A stretch of 64,000 nt of DNA from Sphaerotilus hippei (GTDB taxonomy: Bacteria > Pseudomonadota > Gammaproteobacteria > Burkholderiales > Burkholderiaceae_C): the NCBI RefSeq assembly GCF_003201595.1, contig NZ_QJJS01000006.1, positions 1 through 64,000 on the forward strand, given 5' to 3'. The notes under the pieces were generated by a model, which was given only the letters and a program-made list of their open reading frames with translations, did not search any database and had not been told where the DNA came from. The position numbers and the translations under genes were made by a program. Below, one piece after another: positions 1 through 8,776 of the stretch (position 1 is its first letter; every line of letters begins with the position of its first letter).

Positions 1-1
1 C

Positions 2-67
2 CCGCCCGCCGAGGCTGAGGCAAACTACTACTGGCATCTCGCCGAGCAGGTCGCTGTCGCGGCCTGA
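2..67 (+). CDS. 3' end of an unidentified gene (partial)
   Basis: An open frame enters from the left edge and stops at TGA 65-67, leaving about 21 codons ending in YYWHLAEQVAVAA. It converges on the Fic gene, whose stop lies 124 bp away. The fragment is too short to assign to a family. It could also be a chance open frame, although codon third positions are GC-rich as in real genes here. Confidence 0.35.
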   Translation, partial: PPAEAEANYYWHLAEQVAVAA

Positions 68-190
68 CTTAAACCAACTGGCCTCCATGAAACCCGGGGC
101 GGTTCATTATTGCATTGCTTCCGACTGCGCGTCTGTGCTCTACGCGAAGGCACGCGCTCGCGGCAAATGCGACCTCTCAGAACGGGCCGG

Positions 191-1561
191 TTACCGACGC
201 CTTCCAGCGTCAATCCACCGCTGTGTCATGCCTCGGGCAAGGTTGTAACGGGCGCAGTTGTATTGCTCCAGGTGGTCCAACTCCGTGTGCGCGATGACCC
301 GTAACGCTGCTATGTCTGCTGCGTCCACGGGCACCTCCGAAAATGCGTTCTCCAGTGTCCGGCCGTAGAAGACGACGAACTGCATGAGCTCATTCAGGGC
401 CTGTCGGTAGCGTACCCGAATCGGGTCGGGGGCAGCCAGGGAGGCTCGCAGCACGCTGTACTTCTGAATCGAGCGACGGTAGATGAACTCGAACAGCTCC
501 ACGGCCGCAGCGACGTTGCGTTGCTCGTAGACACCGAGCATGGCCGTCGCGTAGTCCGTGCGCTCGACATCCAGGAACGACAGCGGCGCGCAGTTGTAAA
601 GCATGAGCGGCATGTTCGCGCTCAGGCGGCTTGTGCGTTTGTTGCCGTCCGAGAACGGCTGCAGGTACGCGATATGGACCCAAAGGAAGAATGCGGCCTC
701 CACAGGGTTGCGGATGTGGCGGACCTTGTCGACGATGGACGCCAGTGTTTCTTCCAGCAGCATGGGGATGTTGCTCGGGGAATAGACCGAGCCGTCGATG
801 TTCACCATGCGCCGGCGGATGCTGCCGATGTCCCGCGAGTCCTTCAGCAAGTCCCGCATCAACTTGGCCTGCAAGTCGACGATGACGGGCACCGTGATGC
901 CTTCGGTCGGCACGGCTTCAACCATGAACTCGATGGCGCTCTTGTGGTTGAGCAGCATCAGGGTGTCCTCGTCGATGGGGCCGGCTTGTTCCCCCAGCTC
1001 GAAGAGTGCCTGGGTGTCGAGCAAGCTCTTGTTGTTGCCCTCCAGGCGTGATGACGACCAGGACAGGTCAATCAGCAACTGCTCCAGAACTTCGCGGGCA
1101 TAGGTGCCGGCAGGTTGCTGGTCGCGGCTGCGACCAGCGTTGAACAAGTCCGTGGCCAGTTGCGGGGGCAGCAGGCTGGACTGGTTCGGGATGTAGTTGC
1201 CCACAAAACTGCTGTCGTAGCCCACAGGGGTACGAGTTCCCAGAGGCGCGCGAAGCGATTCGACCAATGACAGTGCAGCGGGCGACCATCGCAGCAGGCC
1301 GGATCCTGTTGCGGTGGGTTCGACCGAAACCACGGCTCCCAGTGCGGCTTGGGCTGCATCCGTGGCCAGGTAGCGCGTGGACCGGCCGTCCCCCAGCTTC
1401 TCCAGAAGGCCAGACGCCAGCAGGTCTCGCAAGGCCCGGTTGATGGTCGGCCGGGAAGACTGAAGGGCTTGCTCCAGCGCTCCAGGCTGTACAGGCGCGC
1501 CGGCGCCAAGGACCAGGCGCAGCAAGGCCTCGTGACGGGGCGAAAGGCTGGCAGCAGTCAT
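191..1561 (-). CDS. Fic/DOC-family protein with N-terminal winged helix and altered active site
   Basis: 456 aa. Residues about 1-70 look like a winged-helix DNA-binding domain, and the Fic fold follows. An inhibitory-helix motif of the [ST]xxxE[GN] type is at S170-G175 (SSRLEG), so inhibition would come from a helix preceding the Fic core. The core motif reads QPFSDGNKR at 301-309: Gln stands where AMP-transferring Fic proteins carry the catalytic His, while Phe303, Asp305, Gly306, Asn307, Arg309 and Arg312 are kept. Classical Fic enzymes move AMP or a related group onto Ser/Thr/Tyr; loss of the His makes that doubtful here. I infer a DNA-binding, ligand-sensing or residual-activity Fic regulator that acts on its own promoter. 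It stands alone, which suggests an accessory gene. Confidence 0.85.
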   Translation of the reverse strand: MTAASLSPRHEALLRLVLGAGAPVQPGALEQALQSSRPTINRALRDLLASGLLEKLGDGRSTRYLATDAAQAALGAVVSVEPTATGSGLLRWSPAALSLVESLRAPLGTRTPVGYDSSFVGNYIPNQSSLLPPQLATDLFNAGRSRDQQPAGTYAREVLEQLLIDLSWSSSRLEGNNKSLLDTQALFELGEQAGPIDEDTLMLLNHKSAIEFMVEAVPTEGITVPVIVDLQAKLMRDLLKDSRDIGSIRRRMVNIDGSVYSPSNIPMLLEETLASIVDKVRHIRNPVEAAFFLWVHIAYLQPFSDGNKRTSRLSANMPLMLYNCAPLSFLDVERTDYATAMLGVYEQRNVAAAVELFEFIYRRSIQKYSVLRASLAAPDPIRVRYRQALNELMQFVVFYGRTLENAFSEVPVDAADIAALRVIAHTELDHLEQYNCARYNLARGMTQRWIDAGRRR

Positions 1562-1570
1562 GGTTCAGGG

Positions 1571-1641
1571 AATCTTGTCAGTTGATGAGATAAGCGCCAA
1601 AATCTTGTCAATACAATAAGATTAGAGCTTAATCTTATCAA
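1571..1641 (-). promoter_or_regulatory. fic promoter with repeated operator half-sites
   Basis: Reading the minus strand, a -35-like TTGATA (1641-1636) and a -10-like TATTGT (1618-1613) are 17 bp apart. The spacer is occupied by a perfect 9-bp inverted repeat, ATAAGATTA at 1616-1624 and TAATCTTAT at 1630-1638, separated by 5 bp. The 10-mer TGAYAAGATT (minus strand) occurs three times at exactly 30-bp steps: 1631-1640, 1601-1610 and 1571-1580. The region is much more AT-rich than its surroundings. I infer an operator, most likely bound by the winged helix of the adjacent Fic protein. A second TTGACA lies at 1611-1606 without a good -10. Confidence 0.6.
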
Positions 1642-2422
1642 TCTGAGCGGTCGGCGACAAGAATCCGGCGCGCAAGTCCAGGTGAAAGGCTTGGGGGACT
1701 GCGGCTGCCGCGGTTCAGGTTTGCCGGCCCCACTCACCCCGAATGAACCGAACGCAGGTGGTTAGAGGTTCGCCCCTCTCCAGGCACCACATCCTTGGAC
1801 GCTTGGGTCAGTTCAGACAAGATGCCGCACGCCTGCGCAGAACGCGCGTCAAGAGGCCTTGATCTCTGAGCGTCTGGGGATGGACTTCACTCAGGCCGGC
1901 TGCTCCTGTCGAAGTGACGCCATGACTCCCCGCATCCGGCCCCTGGCTTTGAACAGTGGCCAACTACGGATGGGCCCATGATCACATGGGCCCCAACACC
2001 TTGTGACCGCGGCAAGGTGTGTGGCGTTCGCCCGTCCTGGGCACGTCGGCACTCGGGGGCACTGAAGGATGCCGTGGTCGCTCATCCGGATTGGTGCATC
2101 AATCGTGCGCTGGGCACGAAAAAATGCGGTGAACGCGCACCATTAGGCATCGGATGATGAAATCGTGCGGACATGGGTCGGCATGAATGCGTCGAAATGT
2201 GCCCAAGTCGTTGATCTGAAAGGATCTTGTCGATTCGGGCAGCGGATGGCCCCGGATTTGCTCACGCAGGCTGGTGTTCTTCGCTTCGGCCCCCATCGCA
2301 GCGATGCCACGCGATGCCCGGCGCGGCGTCAGCGACCCCGCGCCGACCCTGACGGCGGTCCGGCTGCAGCGCGTGACGGGGGCTGTCCCTTCTGGTCTGC
2401 CTTGCTTGTCGAGAGCCCTGTC
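1642..2422. other. gene-poor stretch between fic and the M20 peptidase
   Basis: About 780 bp with no coding frame that I can recognise. Short open frames exist on both strands, but their products look like random translations and have no good ribosome binding site. It contains one strong hairpin (1972-1993). With the Fic gene and its AT-rich promoter it forms what looks like an accessory or decayed patch at the left of the window. Confidence 0.5.
1972..1993. repeat. 9-bp perfect inverted repeat
   Basis: GGGCCCATG at 1972-1980 and CATGGGCCC at 1985-1993 are separated by ATCA. The arms form a very stable hairpin. No T-tract follows on either strand, so it is not a standard intrinsic terminator. 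No gene overlaps it. Confidence 0.5.
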
Positions 2423-3979
2423 ATGACGTCCGTCCTTCCGTCCTCCCGTTTCCTGCGTCGCCACCTGTTCGGCCTGGTCTGTGCCACCCTGGCCGGCACC
2501 AGTGGTGCGCAGCACGTCATCAGTCCGTCGCAGGCCGAGCAGTTCGCCCGGCAGAGCTTCCCGGCTTACCTGCAGTTCCTGTCCATGCCCGCTGATGCGG
2601 CCAAGCCGGCCGACATCCAGCGCAACGCCGCCTGGCTGCAGGAGGCCTTCGAGGCGCGGGGCTTTCGCACCCAGGCCCTGCCCAACGAAGGCAAGCCGGT
2701 GGTCTACGCCGAGCTGCCCGCCGGCCAGCCGGGCCGCAAGACGGTGCTGTTCTACATGCACTTCGATGCCCAGCCCGTGACGCCCTCCGAATGGCAGACC
2801 GACCCGTGGACGCCGACCCTGCGTGCCCGCGATGCGGCCGGCCAGTGGCAGACCCTGCCGCTGAGCAAGCTGAGCACCGACCCGATCGACCCCGAGTGGC
2901 GCGTGTTCGCGCGTGCCGCCGCGGACGACAAGGGCCCGATCATCATGTTCCTGGCCGCCATCGACGCGCTGAAGGCGGCCGGCCAGCTGCCCGAGGTCAA
3001 CATCAAGCTGCTGCTGGACTCGGAAGAAGAGAAGGGCTCGCCCCGGCTGCACAGCGTCATGGCGGCTCACCAGGCCCTGCTGCAGAGCGACGGCCTGATC
3101 GTCTACGACGGTGCCATGCCGGCCAGCAACCAGCCGGGCGTGAGCTTTGGCAACCGTGGCTCCATCCAGCTGGACCTGACCATGTTCGGGCCCTTGAGCG
3201 CGCAGCACAGCGGCCACCAGGGCAACGTCATTCCCAACCCGGCGCTGGGCCTGAGCCAGCTGCTGGCCACCATGAAGGACCAGGACGGCCGCGTCGTGAT
3301 CCCCGGCTTCTATGAAGGCGTCCACATCAGCGAGGCCGACAGGCAGCAGATGGCGCAGATGGCTCCGCCCCCGGGGGCCCTGGCCAAGCGCCTGGGCCTG
3401 GCCAGGCTGACGACCTTTGCGGCCAACCCGCTGGAGGCCGTGCAGTACCCCTCGCTCGATATTCTCGGCCTGAGCGCCGGCCAGGTGGGGGCCAAGGCGG
3501 CCAACGCCATCCCGGCCACGGCCGTCGCCAGCCTCAACATCCGCACCGTGCCCGAGACCCCGCCGGCCCGCATGCTGGGCCTGGTGCGCCAGCACCTGGT
3601 GGACCAGGGCGTGCACCTGATCGAGGGCGAGGTGCCCACGGCACAGGAGCGCAGCCAGTTCAGCCGGCTGGCCCGTCTCACGATGCTGGCCTACCCCAGC
3701 ACCTCGACCGCCGCCCGCGTGCCCATGGACTCGCCCCTGGCCCGCTGGGTGCTGCAGGGCGTGAAGGCCCCGAGCCGGATCGAGCCCGAGAAGGTGCGCA
3801 TGATCGGCTCGACCCTGCCGATGAGCGGTGCGGTCGACGTGCTCAAGATGCCCTATGTGGTGGTGCCCCTGGTGAACGCCGACAACAACCAGCATGGGGC
3901 CGACGAGAACATGCGCCTGGGCAACTACCTGGAGGGCGTGCGCACCATCGCGGCCATGCTCACCACCCGGCTGCCGTGA
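2423..3979 (+). CDS. secreted M20-family metallopeptidase
   Basis: 518 aa from ATG 2423. This start places a Sec signal peptide directly at the N terminus: RFLRR, a hydrophobic stretch of about 14 residues, then cleavage near SGA/QH (residues 28-30). Upstream in-frame codons give no plausible protein. The zinc-hydrolase signature of M20/ArgE/DapE/CPG2 enzymes is present: H113-x-D115, D168-D169-K-G and the catalytic E201-E202 pair. It likely removes an N-terminal acyl or amino acid group from small peptides in the periplasm; the substrate cannot be read from sequence. The downstream Lrp-type regulator follows with almost no gap and may control it. Confidence 0.85.
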   Translation: MTSVLPSSRFLRRHLFGLVCATLAGTSGAQHVISPSQAEQFARQSFPAYLQFLSMPADAAKPADIQRNAAWLQEAFEARGFRTQALPNEGKPVVYAELPAGQPGRKTVLFYMHFDAQPVTPSEWQTDPWTPTLRARDAAGQWQTLPLSKLSTDPIDPEWRVFARAAADDKGPIIMFLAAIDALKAAGQLPEVNIKLLLDSEEEKGSPRLHSVMAAHQALLQSDGLIVYDGAMPASNQPGVSFGNRGSIQLDLTMFGPLSAQHSGHQGNVIPNPALGLSQLLATMKDQDGRVVIPGFYEGVHISEADRQQMAQMAPPPGALAKRLGLARLTTFAANPLEAVQYPSLDILGLSAGQVGAKAANAIPATAVASLNIRTVPETPPARMLGLVRQHLVDQGVHLIEGEVPTAQERSQFSRLARLTMLAYPSTSTAARVPMDSPLARWVLQGVKAPSRIEPEKVRMIGSTLPMSGAVDVLKMPYVVVPLVNADNNQHGADENMRLGNYLEGVRTIAAMLTTRLP

Positions 3980-3990
3980 CCGCCCGCGCC

Positions 3991-4515
3991 ATGAGCGACA
4001 CCGACAAGGCTCCTGGAGGCGATGCCGACGCCGTGGTCCGTACCGGCGCAGGCCTCGATCCGCACGACCGCCTGATCCTCGACCTGCTGCGTGACGATGG
4101 CCGCCTCACCAGCCAGGAACTGGCCCGGCGGGTCGGGCTGTCGCCGTCGCAATGCTCGCGCAGGCGGCTGGCGCTGGAGCAGCAGGGGTTGATCCTGGGC
4201 TACCACGCCCAGCTCTCGCCGCGCGCCGATGGTGCGCCGCTGCTGAGCCTGATCGAGGTGAGCCTGGCACGCCAGGCGGTCGATGCGGTGCAGGCGCTGC
4301 TGCGTTTCGTGCGCGACGAGCCGCATGTGCGTGACATGTACAAGCTCACGGGCGATCACGACTACCTCATCAAGGCCGCCGTGGGTGATCTTCCCGCGCT
4401 CAATCGGCTGCTCAACAGCCTGTCCGCGCTGCCGGGCTGCGTGGCCCATCTGCAGACCTCGGTGGTGCTGGAGCGCATCAAGGAAAGCGGTCTGATGCTG
4501 CCGCTGGATCCATGA
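3991..4515 (+). CDS. Lrp/AsnC-family transcriptional regulator
   Basis: 174 aa. The N-terminal helix-turn-helix (DPHDRLILDLLRDDG, then LTSQELARRVGLSPSQCSRR) is followed by the RAM effector-binding domain that ends in HLQTSVVLERIKES. Lrp/AsnC proteins form multimers, bind small molecules, usually amino acids, and switch nearby genes. I chose ATG 3991; a GTG at 3976 in the same frame overlaps the peptidase stop (GTGA) and would add 5 residues. Co-transcription with the M20 peptidase suggests it senses an amino acid released by that enzyme; this is inference. Confidence 0.9.
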   Translation: MSDTDKAPGGDADAVVRTGAGLDPHDRLILDLLRDDGRLTSQELARRVGLSPSQCSRRRLALEQQGLILGYHAQLSPRADGAPLLSLIEVSLARQAVDAVQALLRFVRDEPHVRDMYKLTGDHDYLIKAAVGDLPALNRLLNSLSALPGCVAHLQTSVVLERIKESGLMLPLDP

Positions 4516-4539
4516 GCCGGGCGACGGGCGGCCGCGGGG

Positions 4540-6141
4540 TCAGCCGCCCGCCTTCCTCGGCATCAGGATGATCTGCACCAGCTGGTCACGCAGGGACTTC
4601 AGCAGCGTCAGCTCCTGGTCGCCGATGGCGAGGGAGCCGGCGTCGCGCCGGTCGGCGTAGACCAGCCCGACGGGCTGGCCGTGCACGGTCAGCGGCAGCA
4701 GCAGGAAGGTCTGGGCGGTGACCCGGCTGCGGAACCAGGCGGGCAGGTGCCGGGCGATCGACAGGTCGCTGGCGTCGGAGATCAGCGTGTCGGCGGCCTT
4801 GATCGACAGCAGGCCGAAGAGGTCCGAGGGCGGCGCCAGCGGCACGGTGAAGGTGGGCATCAGCACGCTGACCCGGTCGCCCTGGCCGTAGCGGCCGCGC
4901 AGCTGCGCCGGCGGGCCGGGCGTCCTCAGGCAGATCAGGATGCGCTGCAGCTCCAGCGTCTCGACCATCATGGTCATGTAGGCCTGCCAGAGCTGTTCGG
5001 CGGGCGTGCCGGCCCGCGCGAGGGCGTCGAGCTGCTTCATGCCCTGGTTCAGCGCCTGCTTGACGGCCTTGCGCCGGGCCGCGTCGCTGGTAGCCACGAG
5101 GGTGGAGCCGGTCTTGCCGGGAGGCTGCTTGCGCGGCAGGTCGAGCACCAGCGCCATGTCGTTCCACTGCCGCATCGAGGTCTCCAGCGTCTGGGCGATG
5201 GTGCTGTCGTCGATCGCCAGGCAGGTGCCCCAGCGGGCCACGAAGGCCAGTCCGTGGGCCTCGAGCTCCGGGCCGGGGGTCGCGTCGATGCACAGCCGGG
5301 CCAGCTCGTTGGCGGCGGTGCAGGTGACACGCAGCAGCTTGTCCATGCTGGCCGGCTCGTCCAGGTTGGCCGGCACCAGCGGCCGCAGCGCCGACTGCAG
5401 CGCCTCGGGCCAGCCCCACTGGCAGGCGATCTCCACGCCGAGCTCCTCGTAGGACAGGCCGAGCACCTCACGCTCCAGCCGTTCGGTGGCGAGCAGGTCG
5501 ACGGGGGCCGCGGGGTCAGGGGTGGCTTCGCGCTGCTCGTCCAGGCGCTGCTCGATGGTCTCGGCGTCGTCGGGGAAGTGCAGCCACGCCAGCATCGAGC
5601 CCAGGTTCTGGAACAGCGCGGTGACGTAGATGTTCTCCTCGAGCGCGCGCACCGGGCAGAGCTGGTGCGCCAGCGTGGCGGCCAGCAGGGCCAGGGCGAA
5701 TTCCTCGCGCACGCGGGCGCCGTCGCTGCCCTTGGGCAGCCGGTCGAAGAGCTGCAGCGAGGCCGCCAGCCGTCCGATCGCCTCGAAGCCCATCAGCGCG
5801 ACCGCCCGGGTGATCGTGGTGATCGAGCCCCCGCCCACCGAGTTGTAGAAGGCGGTGTTGATCAGCCGCAGCAGCTTGTTGGTGAGCGCGACGTCGTTGA
5901 GCACCTCGTCGGTCAGCACCCGCATGTGGGCCAGGTCGGAGCGGGTGACCTTCTGGATCGAGCGGATCGAGTCCTTCAGCGAAGGAAAGTCCTTGCGCTC
6001 GTGGATGCGGTTGAAGAGCCGCTGCAGCCGTGCTTCCCGGGCGGCGGCCTCGTCCTCGACCTCGCTGACCGGGTCGGCGGGGCGTGCCGGTGACGTGTCT
6101 TCGGTGCTGGTCGGGGTCGAGGGGACATCAGGCGCGCTCAT
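4540..6141 (-). CDS. HDOD-domain signalling protein
   Basis: 533 aa. After a charged, disordered N terminus (about 1-45), an HDOD domain spans about 50-260, recognisable by FPSLKDSIRSIQKV and by LLRLINTAFYNSVGGG followed by ITRAVALMGFEAIGRLA. The C-terminal part (about 360-530) has the look of a GAF-like sensor, with VGLVYADRRDAGSL near its end. HDOD proteins are HD-GYP relatives without catalytic metal ligands and act as scaffolds in signalling, motility or stress pathways. It lies downstream of pyrD on the same strand with a possible terminator between, so it is probably its own unit. Confidence 0.8.
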   Translation of the reverse strand: MSAPDVPSTPTSTEDTSPARPADPVSEVEDEAAAREARLQRLFNRIHERKDFPSLKDSIRSIQKVTRSDLAHMRVLTDEVLNDVALTNKLLRLINTAFYNSVGGGSITTITRAVALMGFEAIGRLAASLQLFDRLPKGSDGARVREEFALALLAATLAHQLCPVRALEENIYVTALFQNLGSMLAWLHFPDDAETIEQRLDEQREATPDPAAPVDLLATERLEREVLGLSYEELGVEIACQWGWPEALQSALRPLVPANLDEPASMDKLLRVTCTAANELARLCIDATPGPELEAHGLAFVARWGTCLAIDDSTIAQTLETSMRQWNDMALVLDLPRKQPPGKTGSTLVATSDAARRKAVKQALNQGMKQLDALARAGTPAEQLWQAYMTMMVETLELQRILICLRTPGPPAQLRGRYGQGDRVSVLMPTFTVPLAPPSDLFGLLSIKAADTLISDASDLSIARHLPAWFRSRVTAQTFLLLPLTVHGQPVGLVYADRRDAGSLAIGDQELTLLKSLRDQLVQIILMPRKAGG

Positions 6142-6191
6142 GCCCCCAGCCTAGCGGCTGCGGACCGTACCCAGGCTCGGAAGAAACGTGG

Positions 6192-6214
6192 AAAAAGCCC
6201 GTTCGTCAGCGGGC
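6192..6214 (-). terminator. weak intrinsic terminator at the end of pyrD
   Basis: On the minus strand a 5-bp GC stem (CGGGC at 6210-6214 on plus, GCCCG at 6197-6201) with an 8-nt loop is followed by five T residues (A-run 6192-6196 on plus). The pyrD stop codon lies in the loop. The stem is short, so termination may be partial. Confidence 0.4.
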
Positions 6215-7255
6215 CGTGGCGGCCTTCAGCGCCCGGGCGCAGTCGCCCACCAGGCCGGGGCCCTGGTAGATCAGGCCGGTGTAGACCTGCACCAGGTCGG
6301 CACCGGCCTCGAGCTTGGTGCGGGCGGCCGTGCCGCTGTCGACGCCGCCGACCCCGATGATCGGGTAGGCCGCGCCCAGTTCGGCCCGCAGCTGGCGGAT
6401 CACCCGGTTGCTGGCCTCGAACACCGGCCGCCCGGACAGGCCGCCGGTTTCCTGGGCGTGGGCCAGGCCCTGCACGGCCGACCGCTCGATCGTGGTGTTG
6501 GTGGCGATCACGCCGTCGATGCCGTTGTGGCGCAGCGTGGCGGCGATCACCTTGACCTGGGCCTCGTCGAGGTCCGGGGCGATCTTGACGAACATCGGCA
6601 CCTGGCGGCCGTGCTGGCCGGCCAGTGTCTGGCGTCGCGCCTGCAGGGCGCCCAGCAGCGCGTCCAGCGCGGCGTCGCTCTGCAGCGCGCGCAGGTTCTT
6701 GGTGTTGGGGCTGGAGATGTTGATCGTCACGTAGTCGGCGTGCGGGTAGACGCCGTCCAGGCAGATCAGGTAGTCCCGCTCGGCCTGCTCGATGGGGGTG
6801 GCCGCGTTCTTGCCGATGTTGAGTCCGAGCAGGCCGCCCGAGCGGCGAAAGCGCGTGGCCCGCTTCACGTTGGCCAGGAAGCTGTCCAGGCCCTCGTTGT
6901 TGAAGCCCAGCCGGTTGATCAGCGCCTGCGCGGCGGGCAGGCGGAACATGCGGGGTTTCGGGTTGCCCAGCTGGCCCAGCGGCGTGACGGTGCCGACCTC
7001 GATGAAGCCGAAGCCCATCGCGCCGAGGCCGTCGATGCAGCGCCCGTTCTTGTCCAGCCCGGCGGCCAGGCCGATGCGGTTCGGGAAACGCAGGCCGGCC
7101 ACGGTGACCGGGTCGTCGACGCGCGCGCGGGCCCACAGGCACTGCAGCGGCGTGTTCTGGAAGCGCGCGATCGAGTCGAGCGTCAACTCATGGGCCGCTT
7201 CGGGGTCCATGCCAAAAAGGAAGGGGCGGGCGAGGGCGTAAGGCACTGACGACAT
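6206..7255 (-). CDS. pyrD: dihydroorotate dehydrogenase (quinone), class 2
   Basis: 349 aa, the usual length for the membrane-associated class 2 enzyme. It oxidises dihydroorotate to orotate with FMN and passes electrons to quinone in pyrimidine synthesis. Seen: the N-terminal amphipathic segment ([18 protein letters not shown]), [10 protein letters not shown], the NISSPNT motif around the catalytic Ser, KIAPDL, IATNTT and the C-terminal phosphate-binding GVGGVDSG. The start ATG at 7255 fits the family N terminus; the frame is open further upstream, but that part opposes rpiA and does not look like protein. Confidence 0.97.
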   Translation of the reverse strand: MSSVPYALARPFLFGMDPEAAHELTLDSIARFQNTPLQCLWARARVDDPVTVAGLRFPNRIGLAAGLDKNGRCIDGLGAMGFGFIEVGTVTPLGQLGNPKPRMFRLPAAQALINRLGFNNEGLDSFLANVKRATRFRRSGGLLGLNIGKNAATPIEQAERDYLICLDGVYPHADYVTINISSPNTKNLRALQSDAALDALLGALQARRQTLAGQHGRQVPMFVKIAPDLDEAQVKVIAATLRHNGIDGVIATNTTIERSAVQGLAHAQETGGLSGRPVFEASNRVIRQLRAELGAAYPIIGVGGVDSGTAARTKLEAGADLVQVYTGLIYQGPGLVGDCARALKAATAR

Positions 7256-7300
7256 AATCCGGCGATTGTCCCAGAGACTTCCCTGATCCCGTTCCTCAAC

Positions 7301-7963
7301 ATGACTCAAGACGAACTCAAGGCCCTGGTGGGCCAGGCGGCCCTGGCCTATGTCGTGCCCGGCAGCATCGTGGGCGTGGGCACCGGCTCCACCGTCAACC
7401 ACTTCATCGACGCGCTGGCCACGGTGCGCGACACCATCCGGGGCGCCGTCTCCAGCTCGGTGAAGAGCACCGAACGCCTGCTGGCGCTGGGCATCCCGGT
7501 GCTGCAGGCCGAGGAGGTCGACTCGCTGCCGGTCTACATCGACGGCGCCGACGAGATCGACGCCCGGGGCTGCATGATCAAGGGCGGTGGCGCGGCGCTG
7601 ACTCGCGAGAAGATCGTCGCCGACCTGGCCGAGCGTTTCATCTGCATCGCCGACGAGAGCAAGCTCGTGCCGGTGCTGGGCCGCTTCCCGCTGCCCGTCG
7701 AGGTGATCCCGATGGCGGCCACGCAGATCGCCCGCCGCTTCGCGAAGGCCTATGGCGCCCAGGCCGTGCTGCGCGCCGGGGTGGTGACCGACAACGGCAA
7801 CCACATCCTGGACGTGAGCGGCCTGTCGATCACCGATCCGCTGGCCATGGAGGCCGAGACCAGCGGCTGGCCGGGCGTCGTCACCGTGGGCATCTTCGCC
7901 CGCCACCGCGCCAGCGTCTGCCTGCTGGGCACGGCGGACGGCGTGCGCACGATCGCCTACTGA
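7301..7963 (+). CDS. rpiA: ribose-5-phosphate isomerase A
   Basis: 220 aa, typical length. It interconverts ribose 5-phosphate and ribulose 5-phosphate in the pentose phosphate pathway. Motifs seen: [13 protein letters not shown] near the N terminus, YIDGADEID with the catalytic acidic residues, [12 protein letters not shown], and the C-terminal [14 protein letters not shown]. It is divergent from pyrD (46 bp between starts) and overlaps the 3' end of the next minus-strand gene by 7 bp. Confidence 0.97.
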   Translation: MTQDELKALVGQAALAYVVPGSIVGVGTGSTVNHFIDALATVRDTIRGAVSSSVKSTERLLALGIPVLQAEEVDSLPVYIDGADEIDARGCMIKGGGAALTREKIVADLAERFICIADESKLVPVLGRFPLPVEVIPMAATQIARRFAKAYGAQAVLRAGVVTDNGNHILDVSGLSITDPLAMEAETSGWPGVVTVGIFARHRASVCLLGTADGVRTIAY

Positions 7964-8763
7964 TCCGTCGCGGTCACGGTGGGGGCGGCGTCGATCTCGA
8001 GGCAGCCTTCCACCGTGGCGGCGAGCGAGGCGTAGAACGCGGTCGAGAACATCAGCGCCACCGGCATCGCCAGCAGCATGACCAGCTGCTGCAGGCCCAG
8101 CAGCGTCAGCAGGCCGCCCAGCAGCATCGACAGCGCCACGTCGGCACCGGCCCAGGCCAGCGCGTAGACCCCGAAGGCGCCCAGGTTGCGCCAGCTGGCC
8201 AGCGCGCTGGCGAACAGGGCCTTCGGGATGGCCATGTTTTCGCGGTGCACCAGCACCGGGGCATGCCAGAACAGCAGCGACAGCGGCACCATCAGCAGCG
8301 CCCGCAGCACCATGCTGCCCTGCAGGTCGCCGATCGCCGCCATCACCTCGGCTTCGGTGCGCTGGTCCTCGTCGCCGCTGCGCAGCACGTCCCAGGCGGC
8401 TTCCAGGCCCGGATCGACCAGATCGGCCAGCCCCAGCAGCACGAAGGCCAGCACCGCGTGCAGCGCGCCCAGCTTCAGCAGCCGCGGCCGTGCCGGCGAG
8501 CGCAGCGGCGCCAGCAGGTGGCCCAGGCTGGCCGGCTGGCCGGCCTGCAGGGCCTGCACCTCGTGCACCCAGCCGGCGGTCAGCAGCGGCAGCAGTGCTC
8601 CGACCAGCAGCGGGCCGATCCAGGGCATGCCCAGCAGCATGCCCATCAGCAGCATCGTCAACGCGAACTGGCCGCTGAGCGCCAGCGGGTGGCGCAGCAG
8701 CAGCATCACGCCACTCTTCATCCACAGCGCGCCCTCGCGGGCCGTGGCTCGGCGCAGTTTCAT
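7957..8763 (-). CDS. BPSS1780-family integral membrane protein
   Basis: 268 aa with about six hydrophobic segments: paired helices near residues 30-65, one near 100-118, one near 155-170, and two near 195-240. The opening ([18 protein letters not shown]) and overall layout match the uncharacterised BPSS1780 family found mainly in Burkholderiales. Function is unknown. It follows thrB on the same strand with 13 bp between them, so the two are probably co-transcribed. Confidence 0.8.
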   Translation of the reverse strand: MKLRRATAREGALWMKSGVMLLLRHPLALSGQFALTMLLMGMLLGMPWIGPLLVGALLPLLTAGWVHEVQALQAGQPASLGHLLAPLRSPARPRLLKLGALHAVLAFVLLGLADLVDPGLEAAWDVLRSGDEDQRTEAEVMAAIGDLQGSMVLRALLMVPLSLLFWHAPVLVHRENMAIPKALFASALASWRNLGAFGVYALAWAGADVALSMLLGGLLTLLGLQQLVMLLAMPVALMFSTAFYASLAATVEGCLEIDAAPTVTATDQ

Positions 8764-8776
8764 CGGGGATCCTCGT

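Noticed and set aside
1767-1789. tRNA 3'-end-like sequence (GGTTCGCC...CACCA), possible attachment-site remnant
   Set aside because: The would-be T stem does not pair and no matching D or anticodon arm is found upstream; likeness to a tRNA tail is probably chance.
1891-2085. 64-codon minus-strand open frame in the gene-poor region
   Set aside because: Product looks like random translation, with no ribosome binding site and no family likeness.
2099-3895. Very long minus-strand open frame opposite the M20 peptidase
   Set aside because: It is the antisense shadow of a clear metallopeptidase; its His/Gly/Gln-rich product is typical of antisense frames in GC-rich genes. The same applies to long frames opposite polA, spoT, ftsK, the kinases and rarA.
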